Assembly: GCA_903847385.1 (NCBI GenBank)
Contig: CAINDO010000407.1
Location: 1 to 57,937 of the forward strand
DNA length: 57,937 nucleotides
Direction of reading: 5' to 3'
Origin: an uncultured Myxococcales bacterium
GTDB taxonomy: Bacteria; Myxococcota_A; Bradymonadia; UBA7976; UBA1532
The notes beneath the pieces are model-generated. The model had not been told where the DNA came from. It worked only from the letters and a program-made list of their open reading frames with translations, and did no database searches. Numbering within the stretch: the first letter of the stretch is position 1; each line of letters starts with the position of its first letter. Below are positions 24,569 through 33,357 of the stretch, piece after piece. A program made the position numbers and the translations under genes.

Positions 24569-25321
24569 TCAGTGCATGACCTGGCCGCCGTCGACGGCGA
24601 TGGCCTGGCCGTTCACGCCCTTGGCCGCGTCGGTGATCAGGTAACGCGTCAGGGCGAGCAGCTCGTCGGGCTGGATGAGGCGGTGCTGGGGCGAGAGCGC
24701 CATCAGGGCGTCGCGCGCGGCGTCCTCGGGGCGGCCCGTCTTGGTGGAGATGCGCGCGATCGAGGCGCGGGTCATGTCCGTCTCGACGAAGCCGGGGCAG
24801 AGCGCGTTGGCGGTCACGCCATCCCGCGCGACCTCGAGCGCCAGCGCGCGCATCAGGCCGATGACGCCGTGTTTGGCGGCGCAGTAGGCGGCCGTGTAGC
24901 GGTAGCCCGTCAGGCCGGCGTTGCTGGCCATGTAGACGATGCGGCCCCACTTGCGGGTCACCATGTCGGGGACGCAGGCGCGCGTCAGGCGGAAGCAGCC
25001 CGTCAGGTTCGTCTCGAGCATGGCGCCCCAGTCGGCGTCCGTGGTGCCGGTCACCGGCGCGCTCACGGCGATGCCGGCGTTGGCCACCAGGACCTCGACG
25101 GGGCCGAGTTCGCGTCGCACCCGCTCGACGCCGGCCTCGACCGAAGCGCCGTCCGAGACGTCCATCTGCACGGGGAACCCTTTGATTTCACGGGCGATTC
25201 GGTCGAGCGCCTCCGTGGTGCGGGCCGCCAGCGCGACGCGGTGACCGTCCGCCGCCAGCCCGCGCGCGATGGCCTCGCCGATGCCGCGGGACGCTCCGGT
25301 GACCAGGACGACGCGGCTCAA
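24569..25321 (-). CDS. Short-chain dehydrogenase/reductase (FabG-like)
   Basis: 250 residues, classical SDR. TGASRGIGEAIA near residue 8 binds NAD(P), NAGIAVSAPV follows, and the catalytic set is Ser in MASNAG, Tyr in YTAAYCAAKHG (YxxxK). CPGFVETDM and a C-terminal VNGQAIAVDGGQ are typical of 3-oxoacyl-ACP and acetoacetyl-CoA reductases. The substrate, a 3-hydroxyacyl or similar alcohol, is inferred. The TTG start overlaps the stop of the upstream gene (TTGA), so translation is coupled to it. Confidence 0.85.
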   Translation of the reverse strand: MSRVVLVTGASRGIGEAIARGLAADGHRVALAARTTEALDRIAREIKGFPVQMDVSDGASVEAGVERVRRELGPVEVLVANAGIAVSAPVTGTTDADWGAMLETNLTGCFRLTRACVPDMVTRKWGRIVYMASNAGLTGYRYTAAYCAAKHGVIGLMRALALEVARDGVTANALCPGFVETDMTRASIARISTKTGRPEDAARDALMALSPQHRLIQPDELLALTRYLITDAAKGVNGQAIAVDGGQVMH

Positions 25322-25803
25322 CCACGCACCCAGATCGACACCGGCGCCCGGGGTGTGGCCCGAAGGACCGCGCCCGCACCCGGGTCGCCCTTCTCGCGGG
25401 CGGCGACCACGCCCTGGACGCGGACCGTCATGCCCGGCTGGAGCACATGCGCGGTGAAACGCTCCGTGCCCTGCTTGTCCATGGCGCCGGTCATGCGCCG
25501 TGCGCCCCGGATCTCCAGCTCGCGCGGATCGCCGGTGACCCAAACGCGCCCGGAGGCGTCCTCGACGTAGAACCCGGCGAAGCGGCACTCGGCGCGCTCG
25601 ACGAACCACAGCGCGCGGCTCCCGCGCATGCCCGCCTTCATGGTCTCGACCAGGTTGTCGTACCAGACGCAGGCCAGGTGAGCGACGCCGAGGGGCAGCG
25701 TCTGGTGGGCGACCACCTTGCCCTCGATGATGACGGAGCGACCGGGGGCGGCGTCCGTCAGTTGTGATGCGGGGGTCGGGCGGCGAAAACGCAGAAAGAA
25801 CAT
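25318..25803 (-). CDS. OB/GIDE-like small protein
   Basis: 161 residues. The sequence GRSVIIEGKVVAHQTLPLG, ACVWYDNLVETM, then AGFYVEDASGRVWVTGDP and GMTVRVQGVVAARE resembles the beta-strand pattern of the GIDE domain (bacterial relatives of the MULAN/GIDE family) or an OB fold, but the match is from memory only. There is no clear membrane segment. GGAGG lies nine bases before the ATG. It is the first gene of a two-gene unit with the SDR. Confidence 0.5.
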   Translation of the reverse strand: MFFLRFRRPTPASQLTDAAPGRSVIIEGKVVAHQTLPLGVAHLACVWYDNLVETMKAGMRGSRALWFVERAECRFAGFYVEDASGRVWVTGDPRELEIRGARRMTGAMDKQGTERFTAHVLQPGMTVRVQGVVAAREKGDPGAGAVLRATPRAPVSIWVRG

Positions 25804-25822
25804 GGCTTGGGCCTCCAGCGCG

Positions 25823-25852
25823 ACGCTAGAGGGGGGCGGGGCGGGGTGTCAA
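25823..25852 (-). promoter_or_regulatory. Promoter of the GIDE-like/SDR unit
   Basis: A perfect TTGACA (25852-25847) is 18 bp from TAGCGT (25828-25823) on the minus strand, starting RNA just before the ribosome site of the 25803 gene. Confidence 0.4.
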
Positions 25853-25863
25853 TCGCGTCGATG

Positions 25864-25880
25864 CCCCGTGCGTGACGGGG
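25864..25880 (-). terminator. Hairpin after the transglutaminase gene
   Basis: CCCCGT-N5-ACGGGG, a perfect 6-bp GC stem about 25 bases after the transglutaminase stop (25905). No T run. Confidence 0.4.
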
Positions 25881-25904
25881 TCAAGGCGGGCGGGTCCGAA
25901 GACC

Positions 25905-27626
25905 TCAGGGCGCGGCGACCTCGGCCACGATGCCCCAGCGGACCAGCTTGCCCTCGTCCTGGCGGGCGCCGTCGACGACCTTGAGCGTGTACTTGCCGTT
26001 CACGGCCTTGTCCTTGAGCTCGGAGACCGGGATCAGCTGCGCGATGTCGTCGCGATCGTCGCCCTCGTTGTTCCACAGCGCGCGGACCAGGGTGTCGTCC
26101 TTGTAGAGCTCGATCTTCAGGTCGCTGATGTAGGGGTGCTTCACGTCGAGCTGGATCGAGAACGACGTGGCCTTCTCGGTGCGCTCCACGGTCAAGGTCT
26201 CGCTCACGCCGGCGGTGTCGTTGTCCGGGATGGCGACGTTGACGTCCTTCACGAGCTCGACCTTGTTGGGGTTCGTCTCGGTGGGGGTGGTCGGGTCGCT
26301 GACCGGCACGATGGGCGCGCGGGAGGCCTCGAGCAGCGCCTTGACCTTGGCGTAGTCCAGGGGCACGCCGTAGTCCGTGGCCGGGCCCGTGCTGAACCAG
26401 AGGAAGTCCGGCTGCTTGCTGGTGCCCCAGTCCGGGTGCTCCGTGGTGCCCAGGATCCACTCACCGCCGATGATCTCGCCGGCGGCGTCGATCTCGAGCA
26501 GGTAGTGGTAGCGGTCCGTGCGCGTGTACGACTCGATGTGCGGCACGCGGGGCGTCTTCTCGGCGTGGGACTCGGTCACGTAGTAGAGCGTGGCCTTGAC
26601 GTCCATCCACCGCGTCGCCTTGGCGTTGATCTTGGTGTAGTCGGCCTCCTTGGAGTTGATGAGCTCCAGGGCCTTCTTCAGATCGACCTCGGTCTGCTGG
26701 GTGATCTCGTACTTGTAGGCCGGCTGGTTCCACACCTGGTAGTCGTAGGTGCGGTCCTCGGCGATGGCCAGCTTGTGGCGGCCGATCATGTTCGTGATGA
26801 CGAGGTGGAACGCGCCGGCGTTGGTGTCACGGCAGGCGTCGTCGATGATGCGGCCGGTCTCGTCGCGCTTGGGCTCCTTGGTGTTGCAGCGGCCACCGAG
26901 GATGAAGGAGCGCGAGCGGTTGTAGGCCTGAATCATCAGGGCCTTGATGTCCGAGGGGTAGAAGGTCACGCCGTTCTGGACGACGTCGTGGATGGGCTCC
27001 GGCTCGTTGAGGGCCGCGGGCACCCAGGCGTGGCACAGGCCCCACCACCACTCGACGCCGTCGACGTCCTCCTGCTCGCACTCGTCGACCTTCATGTCGT
27101 TGTCGTTGTCCGTCTTGTCGCGGCCATTCTTGTTGCCACGGTTCTCGGACACGAAGCGGGCCAGGGGGCCGAGGTTCGTGTAGTACTCGGCGTTCCAGGT
27201 GGCGCTGCAGTTGCCGGCGTCGAAGGGCTTCTGCGCGGCGAACTCGGCCGTGGGCACCCAACCGTTGAAGGCGAGGTCGTACTTCTCGGCGGGCGAGAAG
27301 CCGTCGACGCCCTGGTCGCCCGTCCAGCGGTGGTTGATGCCGTTGTTGGCCGTGGGCCAGTAGGTGTCCGGCCAGGGCGTGTTGGCCGACTGACCGCTCT
27401 GGGGGAGCTCCTCGGGCTTCTTCTTGAGGTCCTTCTGGACGAACGCCGCGAACCGGTTGGGGTCGTTGAGCGCGTTCCAGGCGTCTTCTTTGCCGTCGGC
27501 GGGTTTGTCCGTGCTGCCGTTGACGTTGGTCGTGTCGGGCGCGGTGTTGTCGTCGGCGGTGGTGTCGGTCGCGTCGCCACAGGCGGCGAGGCTGAGACCG
27601 AGAATACAGGCGATGCGGGCGTTCAT
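25905..27626 (-). CDS. Secreted transglutaminase (elicitor M81 type) with P domain
   Basis: 573 residues. A lipobox (LSLAAC) ends the signal peptide, then a Thr/Asp linker. The central region matches the oomycete transglutaminase-elicitor family: WPDTYWPTANNGINHRW, a Ca-like NDNDMKVDECEQED, GLCHAWVPAAL with the catalytic Cys near 196, GVTFYPSDIKALMIQAY, GAFHLVITNMIG with His near 273, and DYQVWNQP with Asp near 297. From about residue 455 to the end is a proprotein-convertase P domain (AIPDNDTAG, HPYISDLKIELY). It should form Gln-Lys isopeptide crosslinks outside the cell, or act as a related protease-like enzyme. It lies 87 bp downstream of the Tad operon and has its own sigma-54 promoter. 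Confidence 0.8.
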   Translation of the reverse strand: MNARIACILGLSLAACGDATDTTADDNTAPDTTNVNGSTDKPADGKEDAWNALNDPNRFAAFVQKDLKKKPEELPQSGQSANTPWPDTYWPTANNGINHRWTGDQGVDGFSPAEKYDLAFNGWVPTAEFAAQKPFDAGNCSATWNAEYYTNLGPLARFVSENRGNKNGRDKTDNDNDMKVDECEQEDVDGVEWWWGLCHAWVPAALNEPEPIHDVVQNGVTFYPSDIKALMIQAYNRSRSFILGGRCNTKEPKRDETGRIIDDACRDTNAGAFHLVITNMIGRHKLAIAEDRTYDYQVWNQPAYKYEITQQTEVDLKKALELINSKEADYTKINAKATRWMDVKATLYYVTESHAEKTPRVPHIESYTRTDRYHYLLEIDAAGEIIGGEWILGTTEHPDWGTSKQPDFLWFSTGPATDYGVPLDYAKVKALLEASRAPIVPVSDPTTPTETNPNKVELVKDVNVAIPDNDTAGVSETLTVERTEKATSFSIQLDVKHPYISDLKIELYKDDTLVRALWNNEGDDRDDIAQLIPVSELKDKAVNGKYTLKVVDGARQDEGKLVRWGIVAEVAAP

Positions 27627-27666
27627 ACGGGTTTCCCCTGGTTGGACGATTCGGCGCGGCAGCCTA

Positions 27667-27681
27667 GCAGAATTCGTGCCA
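27667..27681 (-). promoter_or_regulatory. Sigma-54 promoter of the transglutaminase gene
   Basis: On the minus strand TGGCACG-AATT-CTGC (27681-27667). The -24 heptamer is perfect, GG and GC are exactly ten bases apart, and only the first base of TTGC differs. RNA start near 27655, a 29-base leader to ATG 27626. Confidence 0.65.
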
Positions 27682-27713
27682 GTCGGGGTGGCCAGGGGAG
27701 CGGCCAGGGGGGG

Positions 27714-28964
27714 TCAATGGGCGGTGGCGAGGCCGGGGCGCTCGTAGCGCATGACCATGCGGGCCCCCCCATCGAGGATGGGCTGGCAGGCCGCCTGGTT
27801 CAGGATGAGCTGGCCGTGTTCGCCGCCCTCGGGGTCGAAGGCGCAGACGGCCCGGCCGTCGAACTGCTCGGGCCGGTTCATGAACGGATCGAGGCCGACG
27901 CGCTCCACGGGCCGCTCGGCGCCGTTGTGCTCCACGCTGACGTAGATCTGTTCCCGGAGGGGCGCGACCTCGGGCGAGGGCACGTTCACCCGGCACACGA
28001 TGAAGCCGATGATGCGGTCGAAGGTGCGGCGCAGGGCGTCGGCGTTGCCGGCCTGCAGGGCGAAGCGGGCGTCGTGGCGGCGATTCGGCGCGCCGGACAG
28101 GTTGCGCAGCCGGGCCTGAGCAGCCGGGTTGTTGCCGATGAACAACGTGAAGATGGTCACGTCGTTGTTCCAGAGTTGAACGGATTCGCCGGAGCCGTCG
28201 CTGCAGCCGTTGTTGGGCTCGCCATCGGTGACGAAGAGCACGTAGTACCCGTGGTTGGCCTGCTGGTTGAGCATGCCCAGGGCGGTCGCCAGGCCGTGGT
28301 AGCAGGTGCCCCCCATCGGTCCGAAACGGTTGACCTGCGCGGCGACGGCGCGCTCGTTGTCCCGCGCGACGGGCACCGTGGCGACGATGGAGTCGTCGAA
28401 GATGACCGCCCCGTAGTCGACCCGGTAGCCGCGCCCGAGCAATCCGTTGACCGCCTGCTTGAGGGCGTCCGTCCGGTTGCCGTTGCCGAAGCGCGCGCTC
28501 ATCGACCCCGAGTAGTCGAGCACCAGCACGAACTTGGGGCGCCGCTCCTCGACGTCCGCATACTCGTGCCGGACCTCGCCCGTCGCCTGCGTGTTCACCT
28601 CGATGTTCTGGTGGTCGAAGAAACCCGTGGGGATCTCGACGTTGATCTCCCGGGCGGCGTAGTCCAGGCGATAGGCGCCGGAGTTGCCGTTGGCGCCGGG
28701 CATGTAGCGCGCCTGCGGGCACTGACCGCCGTAGTCGGCCAGCAGCGCGCGCACGGCCGGATCGTTGCAGAAGTCCTGGGGGCCCCGGCGCTTGATGGCC
28801 TCGGTCATCGTCATGATGACCGCGTCCGTCCGCGCGCTGACCTCCTCCTTGGCCGTGGACAGGCGACCCGTCACGAAGCCGAGGATCGTCAGCATCATCA
28901 GCGTGATGGCGCTGAACAGCACGATGATGCTGGCGGCGGCGCCCTTCGGCGCTCGGCGCTTCAT
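27714..28964 (-). CDS. tadG: TadG-like protein with von Willebrand A domain
   Basis: 416 residues. KGAAASIIVLFSAITLMMLT is the N-terminal membrane helix of TadE/TadG pseudopilin-like proteins. A von Willebrand A domain starts near residue 148, with an intact metal site: FVLVLDYSGSMSARFG (DxSxS), GGTCYHGLATAL (Thr) and FVTDGEPNNG (Asp). This suggests a Ca/Mg-dependent adhesive or tip function on the pilus. Its ATG overlaps the stop of the small lipoprotein (ATGA). It is the last gene of the Tad operon. Confidence 0.85.
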   Translation of the reverse strand: MKRRAPKGAAASIIVLFSAITLMMLTILGFVTGRLSTAKEEVSARTDAVIMTMTEAIKRRGPQDFCNDPAVRALLADYGGQCPQARYMPGANGNSGAYRLDYAAREINVEIPTGFFDHQNIEVNTQATGEVRHEYADVEERRPKFVLVLDYSGSMSARFGNGNRTDALKQAVNGLLGRGYRVDYGAVIFDDSIVATVPVARDNERAVAAQVNRFGPMGGTCYHGLATALGMLNQQANHGYYVLFVTDGEPNNGCSDGSGESVQLWNNDVTIFTLFIGNNPAAQARLRNLSGAPNRRHDARFALQAGNADALRRTFDRIIGFIVCRVNVPSPEVAPLREQIYVSVEHNGAERPVERVGLDPFMNRPEQFDGRAVCAFDPEGGEHGQLILNQAACQPILDGGARMVMRYERPGLATAH

Positions 28965-29314
28965 TTGCCCTGCAGCCGCATCGAGGCGTCCCCGGTGGCC
29001 GCGGGCGCGCCGAGGTTCACGGTGGCCGCGCTGATCGTCGAGGGCTGGCCCGCCGACGACGTGTACCCGCCCGTGGACGCCCCGCCCGGCGAGCCCTGCG
29101 TCGCCGAGAGCCGGGCGAGCCGGTTGGCCGTGGCGAGTTTGATCTCCAGCGCGGTCGCCGGCGCGACGCCCTTGCGCGGGTGGGCCTCACGCTGCGCGGT
29201 CATCGCCCGCCGGAAACTCGCGCCCTGGTCGTCTTCGATGTGGGCGCGCCCGCCGCACCCGGCGGCGAGGACGGCGAGGGCCAGGACCGAAAAGACGCGC
29301 ACGGCGAACTTCAT
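28961..29314 (-). CDS. Small lipoprotein of the Tad operon
   Basis: 117 residues. The signal peptide ends at lipobox LAAGC; the rest is Ala, Ser, Gly and Thr-rich, with FRRAMTAQREAHPRKG and a helix ALEIKLATANRLARL. No family is recognised. It overlaps tadD and tadG by ATGA at both ends, so it is translated with them and is probably an outer-membrane accessory of the pilus (inferred from position). Confidence 0.6.
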   Translation of the reverse strand: MKFAVRVFSVLALAVLAAGCGGRAHIEDDQGASFRRAMTAQREAHPRKGVAPATALEIKLATANRLARLSATQGSPGGASTGGYTSSAGQPSTISAATVNLGAPAATGDASMRLQGK

Positions 29315-30180
29315 GGGCTCTTCTCCGACGGCGGGGGCGGCGCGGGGGGCGTCGTGTTGGTTTCCAGGGCTTCCAGGTTCTTCTGGGCGGCCGACTGTCG
29401 AGGATCGCGCAAGAGCGCCTTCTGGTACAGGGTCCGCGCCTTGTCCGGCTGACCCTGCAATTCATGCGCCAGCGCCAGGTTGGTCAGGGCGTCCGCCTCG
29501 CTGCCGGCCTGCCGGAACATGCGGGCGGCGTCCGCCTCGCGCCCGAGGGCGGCGTAGGCGAAGCCCAGGTTCATGTAGACCTGCTGCGCGGTCGGTGCGC
29601 GGGACAGCGCGGCCTCGTAGGCGGCGATGGCCTCGGCGTGGCGCCCCTGAAGGTACAGGTTGAAGCCCAGGTTGTTGTGGAACCGGGCGGCGGTCTCGTC
29701 GAGCGAGAGCGCGATGCGGTGGTGGCGCTCGGCCTCGGCGCCCCGCTGCTGCAGGTCGTACAGGATGCCCAGGGCGCTCTGCGCCGGGGCGAGCTTCGGC
29801 TCCAGATCCACGGCCAGCCGTAGCTCGCGCTCGGCCTCGTCGTACACGCCGCGGTCGCGCAGCAGCGTGCCGAGCAGGTAGTGCAGGCGGGCGTCCTGGG
29901 GCTTGCGCGCCAGCGCCTCGCGCACGATCGGCACGGCGTTCTCGTGGGCACCCTCGTGGATCAGGAGCTCGGCGAGCTGGATGCGCAGCTCGTCGTCGAC
30001 CTTGCCGTCCAGGGGGGGCAGCTCGGGCTGCTGCGCGGCCTTGATCTCGGCCTCGCGATCCCGCGGTCCGCCCGTGGCCCCGCCGCAGCCCGCCCCGACG
30101 CCGCCCAGGACGCCCACGGCCAGCGCCAGCGCCGATGCGGTCCCCAGACCCCAGCGGGGTCCCGGCACCCGGCGCGTCAA
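29311..30180 (-). CDS. tadD: TadD-like TPR lipoprotein
   Basis: 289 residues. From the TTG at 30180, which overlaps the tadC stop (TTGA), the protein has a signal peptide ending at VGAGC and then five to six TPR units from about residue 55 to 265 (for example LHYLLGTLLRDRGVYDEAER, FHNNLGFNLYLQGRHAEAIA, NLALAHELQGQPDKARTLYQ). TadD is the pilotin-like TPR protein that helps the secretin assemble. The tail is Pro-rich. A GTG four codons later is an alternative start, but it would not overlap the tadC stop. Confidence 0.8.
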   Translation of the reverse strand: MTRRVPGPRWGLGTASALALAVGVLGGVGAGCGGATGGPRDREAEIKAAQQPELPPLDGKVDDELRIQLAELLIHEGAHENAVPIVREALARKPQDARLHYLLGTLLRDRGVYDEAERELRLAVDLEPKLAPAQSALGILYDLQQRGAEAERHHRIALSLDETAARFHNNLGFNLYLQGRHAEAIAAYEAALSRAPTAQQVYMNLGFAYAALGREADAARMFRQAGSEADALTNLALAHELQGQPDKARTLYQKALLRDPRQSAAQKNLEALETNTTPPAPPPPSEKSP

Positions 30181-31079
30181 CTGGCCACCATGCCGGCGAT
30201 CATCACGATGGCCGGGCCGAGCATGATGATGAGCGCGGCGGGCATCAGGCAGAGCGTGAGGGGGAGCGTGAGGGCCGCCGTGATCTTGCCGGCCTTCTCC
30301 TCGAGGCTGAGCGTGCGGCGGCGGCGGGCGCTCTGGGCGTACTCGCGCATGGTGCGGCCGAGCGCGGCGCCGAGCTGCGCGGCCTGGCCCACGACCTGCG
30401 CCAGGTTGCGCATGTCGTCCGACGTGACGCGATCGGCCAGCTTGCGGAACGACTCGGGCACCCCCAGGCCGGCGCGGATCTCGCCGACCACGATGTTCAG
30501 CTCGTCCGACATCTCGGGATCGGAGTGGGCGACCTCGCGGCTCACGCGGGCGATGGCCTGCTCCAGGCCCAGGCCGGCCTCCATGCAGGTGACCATCAGG
30601 TCGAGCGTGGGCGGCAGGGCCTCGGTGATGGCGTTCTGCCGCGTCTCCGTGCGATTGCGGAGCCAGAGCTCCGGCACGTAGTAGCCCAGGGCCATGCACA
30701 GGGCGGAGAGCAGCATCTCGGAGCCGTCGCTGCCGCTCATCATGAACACGCCGCCGAGCAGCAGGCCGACGATCAGCGACACGGCCTTGCCGATGGAGAA
30801 GATCTCCACGGCGTTCTCGCTGCGCAGCCCGGCGCGGGCCAGGCGGCGGCGCAGCTCGGACAGCTCGGCGAGCGTCTTGGGGCGGGTGAGCTCGGCGAGC
30901 GCGGCGAAGCGACCCTGCGGCCCCACGCGGCGCATGGGATCGGTGACCTCGCGCGGGGCGGGCTCCTCGCCGGCGGCCTCGGCGCGGGCGCGCAGGATCG
31001 CCTGCACGGCGAGCACGACCGCCAGGCCCGTCGCGGCGGCGGCCGCGTAGAAGGCCAGCTTCATCGTCTCGGGGTTCAT
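30177..31079 (-). CDS. tadC: Tad inner-membrane platform protein TadC
   Basis: 300 residues with the type II/IV secretion F-domain. An N-terminal membrane segment at about 8-28, two more at 100-140, then the cytoplasmic core LDLMVTCMEAGLGLEQAI, IRAGLGVPESFRKLADR and LGAALGRTMREYAQSARRRR, and a last hydrophobic pair at 270-298. With TadB it forms the platform on which the ATPase pushes pilin. The gene is eight bases after tadB. Confidence 0.93.
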   Translation of the reverse strand: MNPETMKLAFYAAAAATGLAVVLAVQAILRARAEAAGEEPAPREVTDPMRRVGPQGRFAALAELTRPKTLAELSELRRRLARAGLRSENAVEIFSIGKAVSLIVGLLLGGVFMMSGSDGSEMLLSALCMALGYYVPELWLRNRTETRQNAITEALPPTLDLMVTCMEAGLGLEQAIARVSREVAHSDPEMSDELNIVVGEIRAGLGVPESFRKLADRVTSDDMRNLAQVVGQAAQLGAALGRTMREYAQSARRRRTLSLEEKAGKITAALTLPLTLCLMPAALIIMLGPAIVMIAGMVAS

Positions 31080-31086
31080 GGGCGCC

Positions 31087-32031
31087 TCATTTGGGGGAGA
31101 CCAGCCGGCGCACCCACACCACGCCGGTGACGTAGAAGCCGGTGGCCATGAAGACCATGACCTGCCCCATCGGGTCCGTGTAGAGCTTGCGGGCGTACAT
31201 CGGGTCCGCCACGAAGGAGAGCAGCGCGAAGGCCGGCGGCAGCAGCCCCAGGATCAGCGCGCTCGAGCGCCCCTCGGCGGTCATGGACTGCAGCTTCTGC
31301 TGGTAGGCCGCCGCCTGCCGCATCGTGTCGATGATGCTCTCGATGACCTCGACCAGGTTGCCGCCCGTCTGCCGCAGCACCAGCACGGCGACGACGAAGG
31401 TGCGCACGGAGCGCGCGCCGCGCACGCGATCGGCCATGGCCAGCAGGGCCTCGTCCACGGGGCGACCGAGCTCGGCCTCCTCGGCCACCTGGCGCAGCTC
31501 CTCGCCCAGGGGGGCCTGCAGCTCGCCGGCGGTGAGGCGGATGGTCTGCTGCAGCGAGTGGCCGGCCCGCAGCGAGATGCACATGACCTCCAGCGCCTCG
31601 GGGAGCTGCTCCTCGATGCGCAGGATGCGCTGGCGCACCTTCTTGAGCAGCAGCGTGTAGGGCGCGAACCCCAGGCCCAGGGCGAACACGAACGAGAAGG
31701 CCGCATCGCCCGTGAGCACCACGCCGCCGGCGAACCCGCCGAGCACGAACACCCCCACGCGGACCATGAAGGCCGCCACGCCGCCGTCCTCACCGGCCTC
31801 GTTCAGCCGGTGGACCAGCGTGTCGTAGAACGGCAGTCCGGCCAGCATCCCGGCGTCGTCGTTGGTGCGGCGCAAGATGTCGTCGAGGCCCTCCTCGACG
31901 CTGTCCACGCTGCCCAGACGCTGCGCGAGCACGGTGTTGCGGCCCTCGCGGCGGCTGATGAAGATCCAGTAGATCGCCTGGAGCGTGAAGAACACGCTCG
32001 CCGCGCCCAGAACGACGACCCAGGTGTTCAT
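31087..32031 (-). CDS. tadB: Tad inner-membrane platform protein TadB
   Basis: 314 residues. Membrane segments near 5-22, 95-140, and 265-310 flank the F-domain with LPEALEVMCISLRAGHSLQQ and GGNLVEVIESIIDTMRQ, the usual TadB pattern. It partners TadC. ATG 32031 lies 18 bases after the tadA stop. Confidence 0.93.
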   Translation of the reverse strand: MNTWVVVLGAASVFFTLQAIYWIFISRREGRNTVLAQRLGSVDSVEEGLDDILRRTNDDAGMLAGLPFYDTLVHRLNEAGEDGGVAAFMVRVGVFVLGGFAGGVVLTGDAAFSFVFALGLGFAPYTLLLKKVRQRILRIEEQLPEALEVMCISLRAGHSLQQTIRLTAGELQAPLGEELRQVAEEAELGRPVDEALLAMADRVRGARSVRTFVVAVLVLRQTGGNLVEVIESIIDTMRQAAAYQQKLQSMTAEGRSSALILGLLPPAFALLSFVADPMYARKLYTDPMGQVMVFMATGFYVTGVVWVRRLVSPK

Positions 32032-32049
32032 GGCGAGGCCCCCGCGCCC

Positions 32050-33354
32050 TTACCGGCCACCGGGGCGCTTCAGCGCACCCGCCCGGTAGAAGCGCTCGAG
32101 CATCTGGCTCTCGGCGACGTAGCGGTGTTCGCCCCAGATGTGGCCCTCGTCGTCCATGCCGCCCTGGTCGTAGACGAAGATCTCGTGGGTGGCGACGCGG
32201 TCGCCGTCCAGGCCGACGATCTCGGTGATGCTGGTGATCTTGCGCTGGCCGTCGGGCAGGCGGCTGGCCTGCACGATCAGGTGGAGCGAGCGCCCGATGA
32301 TCTGGGCGAGGGCGTCCTGGTCGAGCTTCACGCCGCTCATCGTGATCATGGTGGTGAGGCGCTGCACGGCGTCGCCCGGCGTGTTGGCGTGCAGCGTGCC
32401 CATGGAGCCCTCGTGGCCGGTGTTCATGGCCTGGAGCATGTCCAGGGCCTCGCCGCCGCGGACCTCGCCCACGATGATGCGGTCGGGCCGCATTCGCAGG
32501 GCGTTGCGCATCAGGTCGCCGATGTGCACGGCGCCGCGGCCCTCGATGTTGGGCGGGCGGCTCTCCAGGCGCACGCAGTGGGGCTGCTGCAGCTTGAGCT
32601 CGGCGGAGTCCTCGAGCGTGATGATGCGCTCGGTGTTCGGGATGAAGTTGGAGAGCGCGTTGAGGAGCGTCGTCTTGCCGGCGCCCGTACCGCCGCTGAT
32701 CAGGATGTTGCACTTCGAGCGGACGGCCGCCTTCAGGTAGTTCAACATGTCCTGGGTCAGCGCGCCCTTGGTCACCAGTTGCTTGGCGTCCAGCGGGTTC
32801 GTGCCGAAGCGACGAATCGACAGCGCCGCGCCGTCCAGCGCGAGGGGCGGGATGATGGCGTTCACGCGCGAGCCGTCCGGCAGGCGGGCGTCCACCATGG
32901 GGCTGGACTCGTCCACGCGCCGGCCCACGCGGCCGACGATGCGGCTGATGGTGTTGACCAGGTGGGCGTCGTCGCGGAAACGCGCGTCGATCTGCTCCAG
33001 CCGGCCGCCGCGCTCGACGTAGATCACGTTGGGGCCATTGACCAGGATGTCGCTGATCGTGTCGTCGGCCAGGATGGCCTCGAGCGGGCCGAGGCCGGTG
33101 ATCTCGTCCAGGATGCCGTTGACGACCGCGTCCCGCTCGACGGGGCTGAGGTTCAGGCCCTCTTTCTGGACCAGGTTCTCGACCAGCTCGCGCAGGCGGT
33201 TGCGGACCTGCTCGCGGGGCAGGGCGGCCACGGCGCCGACGTCCACCCGGTCGAGTACGGCCTGGTGCAGCCGGCGCTTGATGTCGTCGAGGTTGCGGCC
33301 CTGGGCGCCCCCGGCCTCACCGCCCTGGAGGCGGTCGATGATGCGCATGGCCAT
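32050..33354 (-). CDS. tadA: Tad pilus assembly ATPase TadA/CpaF
   Basis: 434 residues, VirB11/GspE-family secretion ATPase. After a helical N-domain ([15 protein letters not shown]) the core has [19 protein letters not shown] near residue 215 (Walker A), an Asp-box EDSAELKL, Walker B at [18 protein letters not shown] and the His-box [14 protein letters not shown]. All catalytic motifs are intact. It powers polymerisation of Flp pilin by TadB/TadC. ATG 33354 and a second ATG at 33348 are both possible. Confidence 0.95.
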   Translation of the reverse strand: MAMRIIDRLQGGEAGGAQGRNLDDIKRRLHQAVLDRVDVGAVAALPREQVRNRLRELVENLVQKEGLNLSPVERDAVVNGILDEITGLGPLEAILADDTISDILVNGPNVIYVERGGRLEQIDARFRDDAHLVNTISRIVGRVGRRVDESSPMVDARLPDGSRVNAIIPPLALDGAALSIRRFGTNPLDAKQLVTKGALTQDMLNYLKAAVRSKCNILISGGTGAGKTTLLNALSNFIPNTERIITLEDSAELKLQQPHCVRLESRPPNIEGRGAVHIGDLMRNALRMRPDRIIVGEVRGGEALDMLQAMNTGHEGSMGTLHANTPGDAVQRLTTMITMSGVKLDQDALAQIIGRSLHLIVQASRLPDGQRKITSITEIVGLDGDRVATHEIFVYDQGGMDDEGHIWGEHRYVAESQMLERFYRAGALKRPGGR

Positions 33355-33357
33355 GGG

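Noticed and set aside
24561-24572. Perfect palindrome CTGACGCGTCAG between convergent genes
   Set aside because: It contains both TGA stop codons, which are themselves reverse complements, so most of the symmetry comes for free.
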